This document shows positions 34,429 through 43,509 of a stretch of DNA of 64,000 bases, in pieces. The position numbers and the translations under genes were made by a program. Source of the stretch: CAYTGM01 sp964437365 (GTDB taxonomy: Bacteria > Sumerlaeota > Sumerlaeia > SLMS01); the NCBI GenBank assembly GCA_964437365.1, contig CAYTGM010000013.1:90437-154436 (forward strand), written 5' to 3'. The notes beneath the pieces were generated by a model that saw only the letters and a list, made by a program, of their open reading frames with translations, did no database searches and had not been told where the DNA came from. Position 1 is the stretch's first letter. The number at the start of each line of letters is the position of its first letter.

Positions 34429-36471
34429 ATGCCTAAATTTCTAGCGATACTACTCATCTTGTTTGCGACAGGATGCGCACATCTTTCGGAGAAAGGTTCC
34501 TCTTCTCAAATGTCTGAATTACCACTTATTCCTCGAAAAGTCTTTTTCGGCAATCCAGATCGCGCCGCCGTTCGGCTAAGCAATGATGGAAAATATCTCA
34601 GCTTCCTCGCTCCTCATGAAGGGGTGATGAATATCTGGCTCACCACGAAAGAAGCGCCTCAAGACGCCAAGCCAATCACATTTGATAAAGGCCGCGGCAT
34701 TCGTTCGTATTTCTGGGCCTATAATCACACACACATCGTTTATATTCAGGATAAAGACGGAGACGAGAACTGGCGCGTCTATTCACTGAAAGTGGATGAC
34801 ATGACGATTGAAGACCTCACGCCACTCGAAGGTGTCAAAGCAACCATCGCCGAAGTCAGCCCTGACTATCCTGATCACATTCTTGTCGGGTTGAATGACA
34901 GAAACCCGAAGTTTCATGATATCTGGAAAGTCAACCTGCTGAGCGGTGACAAAGAACTCGTCTTTGAGAACAATGAATACGCCAGCATTATTACTGATGA
35001 TTCCTTTTCGATACGGTTTGGCAGTCTCTACAACCCTGATGGATCGGTCAGCTACAAGGAATACAACGAAAACGGAAAGTTCGAAGACTTCCTTGTGGTG
35101 CCTGAGGAAGATACCATGAACACCTTCATCGGAGGATTCGATAAGTCTCTAGAGAATCTCTATCTTTTCGATAGCCGCGGACGTAATACGACAGCTCTCA
35201 CAAAGTACGATTTATCTACAGGCGAACAGGAACTGATTGCTCAAGATGATCGTGCAGACGTCAGTGGCCTCCTCGCGCATCCGACAGAAAAGACCATCGA
35301 AGCTGTCTACTTCACCTATGATCGCCGTCGCTTTATTACACTGGACGATTCGATGAGAAATCATATCGATTACCTCCAGCGGCTTGAAGATGGGGAATTG
35401 CAAATCGTTGACAGGACTCTCGCTGATGACTGGTGGATCGTTGCCTATACACGCGATAATGCACCGCTCGAGTATTACCTTTATAATGCTGAAGGGAAAA
35501 GCGCTGACTTCCTCTTCACTAACAGAGAGGAACTCGAAGGTCTTCCTCTCGCTGAAATGAAATCAGTCATTATCGAAGCAAGAGATGGGCTGCCCCTGGT
35601 TTCTTACCTGACGATACCGCCGAACGTGAAGGTAAACAAGAACGGCTACCCAACCTCTCCCCTGCCGATGATTCTGGATGTGCATGGCGGACCCTGGGCG
35701 CGCGATAACTGGGGTTACAACGCTCAGCACCAGCTCAATGCAAACCGCGGATATGCAACCCTATCTGTTAACTTCCGTGGATCGACGGGCTTTGGGAAAG
35801 ACTTCATCAATGCTGCCAATAGAGAATGGGCAGCTACTATGCATGACGATCTTGTTGATGCCGTGAATTGGGCAATTGAAGAAGGGATTGCCGACCCAGA
35901 GAAAGTTGCCATCATGGGAGGAAGCTACGGCGGCTATGCAACCCTTGTAGGACTGACCTTCACACCCGACCTCTTTGCCTGCGGAGTCGACATCGTTGGC
36001 CCCTCCAATCTGATCACACTTCTTGAGTCTATACCTCCTTATTGGGAAACTGCCCTTCAAATGTTCAAGACCCGTGTTGGAGATCACACGACGGAAGAAG
36101 GCCGGGAGTTTCTCGAATCTCGCTCTCCACTAACTTTCGTTGATAACATTAAGAAACCCCTTCTCATTGCTCAAGGTGCGAATGACCCCCGTGTCAAGCA
36201 GGCCGAAGCTGATCAGATCGTGGATGCCATGACCAGCAAGAACATCCCTGTTACTTATGTTCTCTATCCCGACGAAGGACACGGCTTTGCTCGACCTGAA
36301 AACCGCTTGTCCTTTCAGGCAGTGACGGAAGCCTTTCTTGCGGAACACCTCGGTGGCCGCTTTGAACCGATTGGCGACGCGTTCGAAGGGTCGTCTATAT
36401 CAGTTCCAACAGGAGACGATGGAGTTCCTGGACTAACCGCTGAACTCTTGAAAAGGGATTCCGAAGAATAG
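34429..36471 (+). CDS. Prolyl oligopeptidase-family (S9) serine peptidase, lipoprotein
   Basis: A 680-residue S9-family peptidase with an N-terminal beta-propeller and a C-terminal alpha/beta-hydrolase domain. The N-terminus is a lipoprotein signal with lipobox ATGC, so the enzyme is probably anchored in the envelope. The catalytic triad is visible: Ser in GGSYGGYA (about 499), Asp in NDPRVKQAE (about 586) and His in DEGHGFA (about 618). The oxyanion region HGGPWARDNWGY precedes it. Members cleave short peptides after proline or other residues, in peptide scavenging. Length and layout are normal. Confidence 0.93.
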   Translation: MPKFLAILLILFATGCAHLSEKGSSSQMSELPLIPRKVFFGNPDRAAVRLSNDGKYLSFLAPHEGVMNIWLTTKEAPQDAKPITFDKGRGIRSYFWAYNHTHIVYIQDKDGDENWRVYSLKVDDMTIEDLTPLEGVKATIAEVSPDYPDHILVGLNDRNPKFHDIWKVNLLSGDKELVFENNEYASIITDDSFSIRFGSLYNPDGSVSYKEYNENGKFEDFLVVPEEDTMNTFIGGFDKSLENLYLFDSRGRNTTALTKYDLSTGEQELIAQDDRADVSGLLAHPTEKTIEAVYFTYDRRRFITLDDSMRNHIDYLQRLEDGELQIVDRTLADDWWIVAYTRDNAPLEYYLYNAEGKSADFLFTNREELEGLPLAEMKSVIIEARDGLPLVSYLTIPPNVKVNKNGYPTSPLPMILDVHGGPWARDNWGYNAQHQLNANRGYATLSVNFRGSTGFGKDFINAANREWAATMHDDLVDAVNWAIEEGIADPEKVAIMGGSYGGYATLVGLTFTPDLFACGVDIVGPSNLITLLESIPPYWETALQMFKTRVGDHTTEEGREFLESRSPLTFVDNIKKPLLIAQGANDPRVKQAEADQIVDAMTSKNIPVTYVLYPDEGHGFARPENRLSFQAVTEAFLAEHLGGRFEPIGDAFEGSSISVPTGDDGVPGLTAELLKRDSEE

Positions 36472-36488
36472 ATCAGAGAGATAGAAGA

Positions 36489-38420
36489 CTATTTCCCGAT
36501 AAATTCAAGTTCGCCAAGATAGACATACTCGTCGGGATTAACGGTTATGCTCGTGAGGGTCAATGCTTCAGCCCGCACAGCCAAATCATGTGAATAACCA
36601 TCATAATCATGCCTCTGCAAGGTAAAGATCTGGTTATATTTCCTGTGGCCTTCTTCATTCTGTTCAATTCGTTCGCTGACGCTGTATTTGCCAGAGTAGC
36701 CGGGTACGGGAAGCTCCTCTAGTTCCGCCGATAGTTTTTCTTCCAATTTAGCAAGATTTTCAGGATGCCCGGCCATCTCTATATGCTTGAGGGAGTTTGC
36801 CAGAGTATGGTAATAAAGCTCGTCTATCGAAGCTTCTTCGGTTTCAGCTGGTTGAACCTCGCTGCTCATCATGTTAAACATTGAATGATCGCCATGGGCA
36901 GAATGATGAGAAGATCCAGTGATGCGCGATGATCGATAGATCATGATCCTGTTTTCCATGTTGATCTCCTCCTTCTCGAGGGAGGCTGCAATGAGAGCAA
37001 AAACCACCGGTGCGCCTCGATCCGATACGAACTGATTGGGAACCCCAACATGTTGAGCGCGACTGGGGAATTCCAGGTCTTCTCTCGTCCTGATCTGATA
37101 GACAAGATATTCTGGAGACACAGACCTTTGGCCAACGTAGACTCTGAATGTTAAATCTCGATCTTCGTAGAGCCGCTCCTCCTCATACTCCTCAATGATC
37201 GAGACACCGGTCCGTTTCTCAATTCCTTCAACGGTCGCTATCATCGGTTCCGGGTTTCTCAGATGATCTATAACATCCCACTCTTGATCTAGTAATGATG
37301 CATAGGAAATCTGCAACATCAATCGCTCTTGAGTGAGTTCTGCAAAAGCGTCTAACCTTATCCCATCAATCAACTTTAGCCAAAGCAGATGATCTTCTGG
37401 ACGTAGTTTCGGCCGTAGACTTGCGGGCGGCGGAAAAAGACCGCGAAAAGCAGCTGGAGATCTATACGCTTTATATTGTAAAAAAGTTTCGAGAGCCTCT
37501 TCTGTATTCCAACTGAACCCTCTCAGAAAACCGCTGTGTGACTGCCAAATCGAAGTGTACCGAGACTCATACCAACTTGCTGTATTCGAAAGGACTGTTA
37601 GGGGTGGATAATTCATTCGTCGCAAGTCACCTTGTTTGAACTCATCGAGGATCATCAAATTGGCGAACGTCCGTGCCTCGTAAGCAGGTTCAGATTCTGC
37701 CAGCTCTGTCAGAAAGCTGCATGCCTCCTGAGTCACTTTTAAGGCGACCGCTGCATCTTTTTCAGTTCCATTTTCTACGACATGACCTATGTGAATCCGC
37801 AGGACATGCAGCAGCTCATAGACTCCTTCTCGCCACTGTATATGTCCACTGGGATAAGTCACAGGTGACTCAATTTCATGTGGTTTCATCGTGCTCTCGA
37901 GCGATCGAATACTTTGGAGCGCTTCTGAATAATTCCCTTCGTCTAAACTCCGATAGAAGGCTCTCTTCTCTTTCGCCTGAAGATAATCGACGATTGGAAC
38001 AGCAGGTATCTTCAAGGCCTGATTGCCCATCGTCGCCCAACTAATGTAAGTTTCCTGATAGTCTGCATCCCAGGATGAAAACCGCTTTGTCAGCTGATCC
38101 GCTTCATGATAGACCTCTTGATAGACATCCAGCTTCTCATTAGACAGTCCCGAAGTTAAAACTGGCTGCCAGGGTGCCTGAGGATTCAGTAGAGCCCCAT
38201 GAGCGATTCTCTCAACAAGGTACTCTTTATCATTTTCTCTTAAAACCGTGAGAGGCTTATTATCGACAGGTTCAAGTTCTGACCTCCAGGACTCGAGTGA
38301 TTTCACAAAGTTTTCAGTATCAACACTAGCTTTTTTCTCCTTGATCACCCATGGAATCGGCAGAGAAAGAACAAGAAAAGCCCAAAAGTACCTGTTTGAA
38401 AAGATAGTCTTCATAGTCAT
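36489..38420 (-). CDS. Large membrane-anchored protein of unknown function in ABC transporter operon
   Basis: 643 residues. The start is set at ATG 38420, which has GAAAGGA at the right distance and sits 2 bp after the permease stop; the frame continues to 38465 inside the permease gene. One hydrophobic segment near residues 9-27 (signal anchor, YFWAFLVLSLPIPWVI), then a long, mostly helical, charged region with many Glu and Arg, and a C-terminal beta-rich part. A His-rich stretch (SSHHSAHGDHSM, about residue 515) may bind metal. I do not recognise the family. As the last gene of a GntR-ATPase-permease operon, it is probably an extracytoplasmic partner of that transporter. Confidence 0.7.
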   Translation of the reverse strand: MTMKTIFSNRYFWAFLVLSLPIPWVIKEKKASVDTENFVKSLESWRSELEPVDNKPLTVLRENDKEYLVERIAHGALLNPQAPWQPVLTSGLSNEKLDVYQEVYHEADQLTKRFSSWDADYQETYISWATMGNQALKIPAVPIVDYLQAKEKRAFYRSLDEGNYSEALQSIRSLESTMKPHEIESPVTYPSGHIQWREGVYELLHVLRIHIGHVVENGTEKDAAVALKVTQEACSFLTELAESEPAYEARTFANLMILDEFKQGDLRRMNYPPLTVLSNTASWYESRYTSIWQSHSGFLRGFSWNTEEALETFLQYKAYRSPAAFRGLFPPPASLRPKLRPEDHLLWLKLIDGIRLDAFAELTQERLMLQISYASLLDQEWDVIDHLRNPEPMIATVEGIEKRTGVSIIEEYEEERLYEDRDLTFRVYVGQRSVSPEYLVYQIRTREDLEFPSRAQHVGVPNQFVSDRGAPVVFALIAASLEKEEINMENRIMIYRSSRITGSSHHSAHGDHSMFNMMSSEVQPAETEEASIDELYYHTLANSLKHIEMAGHPENLAKLEEKLSAELEELPVPGYSGKYSVSERIEQNEEGHRKYNQIFTLQRHDYDGYSHDLAVRAEALTLTSITVNPDEYVYLGELEFIGK

Positions 38421-38422
38421 TA

Positions 38423-40063
38423 TTATCCTTTCAATTCCTGAAGCATCGCTCGGATGGCGAAGCAATCGCTTGGGATGAGCTGAAGCAGAAATATACCCCA
38501 GGTATAAAGGAGACTGAATGCCAAAAGCCAGACCAAAGCTCGCTTCCCTTCTGAGAGGTTCCTGAAATTGGAGTAGTGAAGAATCGAGAGTATATAGACG
38601 ATCGGAAAAAGCAGGAGGATCATCAAAGTCCAGATCGTATCCGCGATAAGAAATTTAATAGAGCTTGGCGGGATAGATATGTAGAGCCCCTGATTCGAAC
38701 CAGTTAAATGAAGGGTAAAATATGCCCAGGGAAGAGAGATAGCACATGAAGCAATGAAAGATATCAGGATTGAGGAAAAGCAATAGCGACTAAACCAGCT
38801 CAAGAGGAGTATTGATAGTATTATCGCTGTGTACATACAAACGATTGCCGGTGCTTGCCCCAAAATCGCCAGATTGAAAGGCTCCTCAATCTGTATTGTA
38901 AATCCAATTGCACCAACGATGAAACTAAGAACGGCAAAAACAAGAAGCCCTCGAAACCTGTTGAACTGAAAGAGGAGAAAAGATCTCGGAAGCGTATCAA
39001 GAAAGCCGACCGCCCCTTCACGTTCCTCTTTGGGACATGCAACCATTCCGAAAATAACAATACTTGAAACAGACAAACAAAAGAAAAGAACAGAATCCAA
39101 AGCTCGATCAAACCTGATCATGGCAATCAACTGAAGCGCAAGCGAAGCACCACCGATCTTCAGAAAGAGTGATTTCTCGAGAAAGAACGAACGAATAGAA
39201 ATCATGTCACGTGAGATGCGAATACCGAATGATTCATTTCTCTCTTGAATAAGAGACGACGAAGAGAACGAAGGAAATGTCAGGATCACGCCGCAGGCTC
39301 GAAACGCGATCAGAAGCATAATGACTGACCATGTAATTGAGAAGCCAAGACTTGATTGAACGACAGGCTTGTCCGAAAGAACTGTCCTGGAAAATGAATA
39401 GTTTCCACCGGTAAAGAAATGTATAACATGAGAGTACAAGAAAAGAAAAGAAATGAAGAGAATCACACTCAAGACTGTGGAGAAGAGAACTTTTCCACGG
39501 AGAAGAAGACTCATTGCGAGTCCTGTAAAATAGATTGCAGGAAGTATAAGAACTCTTTGCAAAAGTTCAGAAGGTACATCACTAAAGATATCCAGAAAAG
39601 GGTGTTCTTGTATTGGGGCAGTCACCAACTTCCACATCACATTGGTCAGAGCTGTCAGCGACACTCCTGCGACGATGATCAAGATGGTTCCAGAGATAAT
39701 CTTAGAAAGAATCATCTTTCTATAGGGTATTGGAAGCGTATAGAGCAGATCGGAGGTTCGTGATTCAAATTCTTCCCCCATGGCCGTACTTCCAAGGGTA
39801 AGGGCAATAATCCAAAGCAAAGGCCAGAACGCGGCGATAAAATTACCTCGGGGAAAGGACGTTGAATATCCGTTCTTTGACGCGATAACGAGTCCGCCGT
39901 AATAGAAAAGCGCCAGGAGAAGAATGCCTGCTACGATAAGGGACTGCCGGACGAGATCCTTTCCTATGAGCCCTCTCGCTTCATAGAAACGCGCAAGAAT
40001 ACTCGCCCGACTTCGTGCAGGAGACGGTTGCACATTCGATTCCAGATCGGTGGAAGTATTCAT
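38423..40063 (-). CDS. ABC-2-type transporter permease
   Basis: A 546-residue membrane protein with about twelve hydrophobic segments, consistent with two ABC-2 permease halves joined. The first half contains EEFESRTSDLLYTLPIPYRKMILSKII, the usual 'E...gT...ll..Pisr...v..K' gate segment of ABC-2 exporters; the second half has CPKEEREGAVGFLDTLPRS, a matching 'E...g....l..lPrs'. It overlaps the ATPase gene by 4 bp (ATGA-type coupling). With the ATPase it should form an exporter. The substrate is unknown. Confidence 0.87.
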   Translation of the reverse strand: MNTSTDLESNVQPSPARSRASILARFYEARGLIGKDLVRQSLIVAGILLLALFYYGGLVIASKNGYSTSFPRGNFIAAFWPLLWIIALTLGSTAMGEEFESRTSDLLYTLPIPYRKMILSKIISGTILIIVAGVSLTALTNVMWKLVTAPIQEHPFLDIFSDVPSELLQRVLILPAIYFTGLAMSLLLRGKVLFSTVLSVILFISFLFLYSHVIHFFTGGNYSFSRTVLSDKPVVQSSLGFSITWSVIMLLIAFRACGVILTFPSFSSSSLIQERNESFGIRISRDMISIRSFFLEKSLFLKIGGASLALQLIAMIRFDRALDSVLFFCLSVSSIVIFGMVACPKEEREGAVGFLDTLPRSFLLFQFNRFRGLLVFAVLSFIVGAIGFTIQIEEPFNLAILGQAPAIVCMYTAIILSILLLSWFSRYCFSSILISFIASCAISLPWAYFTLHLTGSNQGLYISIPPSSIKFLIADTIWTLMILLLFPIVYILSILHYSNFRNLSEGKRALVWLLAFSLLYTWGIFLLQLIPSDCFAIRAMLQELKG

Positions 40064-40974
40064 GAAAGAACTTCCTCCTCCTTCCGGAAAACTTGGTTCA
40101 TCTCTACAAAAACATCCTCCAGGGATAGCGCTTCAAAGGTCATTCGATCGGGATTGTAAGGCGCAAGCTCGCCCCTCACCCGTTCCTCATTGAAATTCTC
40201 GACGACGATAGACACACCCCTCCCGGCAGATTTACTGGAGATTTGCCCTGTCAGGAATCCCATCTGAGGAGGCGCATCCGCAAATGTCAGATCTATACGT
40301 CGAACGCTTGAAAGGAGTGCTTCGGTTTCGATATTATATTTGAGCTTTCCTTTCACCAGGATGCCAACTCGATCCACAACTCCTGCGATTTCATTGATCA
40401 GATGGGAGCTGATGAGAATGGTTTTTCCTTCATCGACATACTCCGCAAGTAGTCCCTCGATGAACTCTCGCCTGACCACAGGATCGAGTCCGCCAGTTGG
40501 CTCATCAAGAAGAAGAACTTCGGGATCGAAGCCCAGAGCGAGGAGCAGTGAGACTTTCGCAAGCTGACCTTTACTCAAGGTCTTAATCTTCTGATGATAA
40601 GGTATATCAAAGCGTTTGGCAATCTGTTGGGCTTTCTGGTGATTCCATCTGGTGCGTCTATAATGAGCAACAAACCCCACCAGCTCTTCCACTTTCATCC
40701 ACCCATAGTAGTTGCCGCGGTCTGGAACATAACCAACAACCTCTTTGAGTTTCAGATGGTCCTTGTCAGGTTTATATCCAAGTATAGACGCTTCCCCTTC
40801 ATTCATCGGAAGCAACCCCATGAGCATGCGTATCGTTGTAGATTTCCCGGCTCCGTTCAGCCCGAGAAAACCGTAAACAGACCCTTTAGGAACCTCGAGG
40901 TCCAGACCTCTGACAGCCCATTGATTCCCGTACCGATGCCCTAACTCCTGGGCCTTGATAGCGATCTCACTCAT
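40060..40974 (-). CDS. ABC transporter ATP-binding protein
   Basis: A 304-residue ATPase. Walker A is GLNGAGKST (about residue 38), the Q-loop region is GYVPDRGNYYG (the Q is replaced by P-D in this subgroup), the signature is LSKGQLAKVSLLLALG and Walker B is VLLLDEPTGGLDP, followed by the switch His in SSHLINE. The C-terminal extra domain of about 80 residues fits the YtrB/EcsA-type drug or antibiotic-stress exporters. It overlaps the regulator gene by 8 bp and the permease gene by 4 bp, showing a tight operon. Confidence 0.93.
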   Translation of the reverse strand: MSEIAIKAQELGHRYGNQWAVRGLDLEVPKGSVYGFLGLNGAGKSTTIRMLMGLLPMNEGEASILGYKPDKDHLKLKEVVGYVPDRGNYYGWMKVEELVGFVAHYRRTRWNHQKAQQIAKRFDIPYHQKIKTLSKGQLAKVSLLLALGFDPEVLLLDEPTGGLDPVVRREFIEGLLAEYVDEGKTILISSHLINEIAGVVDRVGILVKGKLKYNIETEALLSSVRRIDLTFADAPPQMGFLTGQISSKSAGRGVSIVVENFNEERVRGELAPYNPDRMTFEALSLEDVFVEMNQVFRKEEEVLS

Positions 40975-41386
40975 GGTCGTTCTCCCTGCTATTCGTTTGC
41001 TGTGACTTTTGAAACACTTCCCTCTCCCGTTGTTGTAGCAACTCTGTCAGCTCCCCATTCTCGATGCCGTAAAGGCGTGCCTGAGTGAGAAGCTCGTCGA
41101 TCATTTGTGTCAGATGCTCGCGTTGAACCTCTTCACTGAGCCGTGACCCCTTGTCGCTGACGAAGCTCCCCTGCCCGGGGCGCGAGTAGACGATGCCTTC
41201 TGTTTCGAGCTCTTTATAGACGCGTGCCACGGTGTTGCGGTTTACACGGACAGCAACGGCAACATCCCGAACTGATGGAAGCTTGTCGCCGGCCTTAAGC
41301 TGACCCGAAGCGAGGGCGAGCTTCACCTGATCAACCATCTGCTGGTAGACCGGTTTGCCTGAGCTGAGATCAACATCGAAGAGCAT
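40967..41386 (-). CDS. GntR-family regulator, YtrA subfamily
   Basis: A 139-residue regulator with an N-terminal winged helix (PVYQQMVDQVKLALASGQLKAGDKLPSVRDVA as the GntR start, then RVNRNTVARVYKELETEGIVYSRPGQGSFV) and only a short C-terminal helical dimer domain, which defines the YtrA subfamily. These repress ABC exporter operons and often encode self-regulation. It is first in a four-gene operon with ATPase, permease and an unknown protein, and a palindrome that looks like its operator lies just upstream (41408-41430). Confidence 0.93.
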   Translation of the reverse strand: MLFDVDLSSGKPVYQQMVDQVKLALASGQLKAGDKLPSVRDVAVAVRVNRNTVARVYKELETEGIVYSRPGQGSFVSDKGSRLSEEVQREHLTQMIDELLTQARLYGIENGELTELLQQREREVFQKSQQTNSRENDHE

Positions 41387-41407
41387 ATTGGCTTCTTACC
41401 TTCCCAA

Positions 41408-41447
41408 GTGTCATAGTTCATGTAGGACACCTGGGCCGCCTTGGCAA
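41408..41447 (-). promoter_or_regulatory. Candidate promoter and palindromic operator for the GntR-ABC operon
   Basis: Half-sites GTGTC (41408-41412) and GACAC (41426-41430), with inner TA (41414-41415) and TA (41423-41424), form a symmetric palindrome of 23 bp centred on 41419. On the minus strand a TTGCCA (41442-41447) is followed after 17 bp by TACATG inside the palindrome, so a repressor bound there would cover the -10 region. The palindrome is 22 bp before the regulator's start codon. Confidence 0.65.
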
Positions 41448-41614
41448 GAGAAAAATGAATTTTCTTTTTAAAACCTGTTTTTCAGGGGCTTTCCGGGTGG
41501 ATTCACGAAGCGTGAAAACGGGGGTAGGGATAATGCAGGCATAATGGGGGGATGATGGAGGGATGATCACGATCAAGCCACCATTAGGCCGACATTAAGG
41601 CCACATTAGCTCAA

Positions 41615-42928
41615 CCCCGGGAACCACGCGGACCACAGACCCCTTGTTCAGGAAACCGTTCAAACGGTTCCGGCCATCTTTCCCACCAGCCACCTCGGGT
41701 AGGCGGCGCGACGAGTCGCGTGCCAACCACGAAGCTATGAGTCTCGAAGTGCTCTGCACTTCTTTATGCAGAAGAATTTGCAGGCAGTTTAGAACACTCG
41801 GTAAATGTTTCAATCAACTTACTCGTGATCGTGGTCGTGATCAGCGACTTGTCCGCCGAAGCTGTAAGTGTGAAGGTGGAAGCGGTGATCGAAGAAGTAA
41901 CTTGGTTTAAGAGCCGATTGCGATCACGAACACTATCACCGGCCATGCCTGATCACGATAGGATGTATATTCTGAAAGAAGCACATCAGGCGGGAGGCTT
42001 TGGCGTGCCGTGGCCCTGACATCGCATTGTACCTCGAGGCCCTGACTCGAGGCCTCTAAATCCGGACGTACCTTTGGTGCTTTGGACTGACCCCCCAATT
42101 CAACAATCTATGCGCCGCTGCGCCCCTGCGCGAGATCGTTTGTTCCGCTCCGCTGGAGCGGCATATATTAAATAACCCTACCCGGGGTCGCGGGCAGAGC
42201 CCTTACCCCGGGCAACTCGCTCTGGTCCCGCTGGGACCATGTAACGTCGAACCGCTCTGCGGTTCCGGCCCTCTTATAAACCAGCCACCTCGGGCAGGCG
42301 CCGCGACGACTCGCTTCCCAACCGCGAGGCTATGAGTATTGAAGTGCTCTGCACTTCTTTCTCTGGCTAAGATTACTGTCAGTAAAGATCTCTCAGTCGA
42401 ATACTTAACGATAAGATTCGTGATCGTGCTCGTGATCAGCGAAGCGGCGATCGAAGAAATAACTTGGCTTAAGAGCCGATTGCGATCACGAACACGATCA
42501 CCGGCTATACCTGATCACGATATGATGGATGATCAGGAAGAACCACATCAGGCGGAGGCCTTTGGCGTGCGGTGGCCCTGACACCGCTTTGTACCTCGAG
42601 GCCCTGACTCGAGGCCTCTAATTTCGGACGCACCTTTGGTGCTTTGGACTGACCCTCAATTCAACAATCTCTGCGCCGCTGCGCCCCTGCGCGAGATCGT
42701 TTGTTCCGCTCCGCTGGAGCGGCATATATTAAATAACCCTACCCGGGGTCGCGGGCAGAGCCCTTACACCGGGCAACTCGCTCTGGTCCCGCTGAGACCA
42801 TGTGGTGTCGAACCGCTCCGCGATTCCGGCCCTCTTATAAACCAGCCACCTCGGGTAGCCGGCGCGACGGGTCGCTTGCCAACCGCTAGGCTACGAATAT
42901 CGAAGTGCTCTGCACTTCCGATTACTGA
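41615..42928. repeat. Tandem array of hairpin-rich units, about 2.3 copies
   Basis: Three copies, two full and one partial, are in direct tandem: A 41615-42205 (591 bp), B 42206-42766 (561 bp) and C 42767-42928 (partial). Landmarks occur in each: CAGCCACCTCGGG at 41687, 42282 and 42843; GAAGTGC-TCT-GCACTTC in all three. A and B share the segments around the long GATCGTG inverted repeat and the CCTCGAGGCC block. A has about 33 bp more inside the long inverted repeat. There is no convincing gene: small frames in A and B look alike because the DNA is repeated. The whole intergenic interval is 41387-43017; outside the array it holds the operator described above and 90 bp leading to the next gene. 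Confidence 0.9.
42145..42614. repeat. Hairpin series in the best-preserved repeat unit (B) and its junction
   Basis: Perfect stems seen: CCGCTCC-GCT-GGAGCGG (42145-42161); CCCGGGGT (42181-42188) with ACCCCGGG (42205-42212), enclosing GGGC-AGA-GCCC; TGGTCCC-GCT-GGGACCA (42223-42239); GAACCGC-TCT-GCGGTTC (42249-42265); GAAGTGC-TCT-GCACTTC (42341-42357). An 18-base arm (42420-42437) pairs with 42484-42501 with one mismatch. Two hairpins share the same seven-base loop GCCCTGA: stem GCGGTG/CACCGC (42569-42587) and stem CCTCGAG/CTCGAGG (42594-42614). Copies A and C carry the same elements with a few mismatches. Confidence 0.88.
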
Positions 42929-43017
42929 TCCAACTCTTTCTCCGAATCCTAAGCTGCTCAAGAACTTCTGAACTTGCTGCTTGCTCTTTACAACCACCTC
43001 TCCCTAGGTTTTCCATC

Positions 43018-43509
43018 ATGTTTATGACAGTAGCTCAAAACCTCTCAAAACTCGCCCTCAAATCGTTGCTTGTACTAAGCTTAGGCTTTCTTTGCTCATG
43101 CGCGGCGACACCCCCGTCTGCGAGCTCGGAATCCCCACCAGCCATTTCATTAGAGGCGCCTGTTCTTATGGCGACGGAAGAGATTGAGGCTGAGGTTCCA
43201 CCTCCGCCACCGATCACTCTGGCAGATATTAAAGAGAAATTATCTTTTCGAGGTTATACTTTCGAGAAGGATGATCAGTCAAAGCTGATGGTCACCGTCC
43301 AGAATACGACAGCTGAGGAGCAGGTAACCCTCGAGCTCGCGACAGATTTCCAGGATGAATCCGGGACAAGCTACCAGCGCAGCCCCTGGTCGAGAATAAC
43401 TCTCAGCCCGGGTCAGAATCATCAGTACGTGGCTCAAACGGGAGCCAAGTGGTGCGAATCTGCCGCTCTTTGGGTTCGTCTTGTTGAGGAGAATAACACG
43501 GATAAGTAA
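43018..43509 (+). CDS. YcfL-like lipoprotein
   Basis: A 163-residue lipoprotein. The signal is hydrophobic with lipobox LCSC (Cys at about residue 28). A short low-complexity region follows (Ser, Pro, Glu; VPPPPPI), then a beta-rich domain of about 95 residues with KLMVTVQNTTAEEQVTLELATDFQDESG and SPWSRITLSPGQNHQYVAQ, which resembles the YcfL (DUF1425) domain found with peptidoglycan-synthesis activators. The stop codon overlaps the start of the permease gene by one base, so the two are translationally coupled. Its role is not known. Confidence 0.6.
   Translation: MFMTVAQNLSKLALKSLLVLSLGFLCSCAATPPSASSESPPAISLEAPVLMATEEIEAEVPPPPPITLADIKEKLSFRGYTFEKDDQSKLMVTVQNTTAEEQVTLELATDFQDESGTSYQRSPWSRITLSPGQNHQYVAQTGAKWCESAALWVRLVEENNTDK

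Noticed and set aside
41615..42928. CRISPR array
   Set aside because: The repeat units are 561-591 bp and contiguous, without short repeats separated by unique spacers, and no cas genes are present.
42636..42971. 111-codon frame over the third repeat copy
   Set aside because: It crosses several perfect hairpins and the end of the array; the composition is that of the repeat, and the equivalent region of copy B is not open in the same way.
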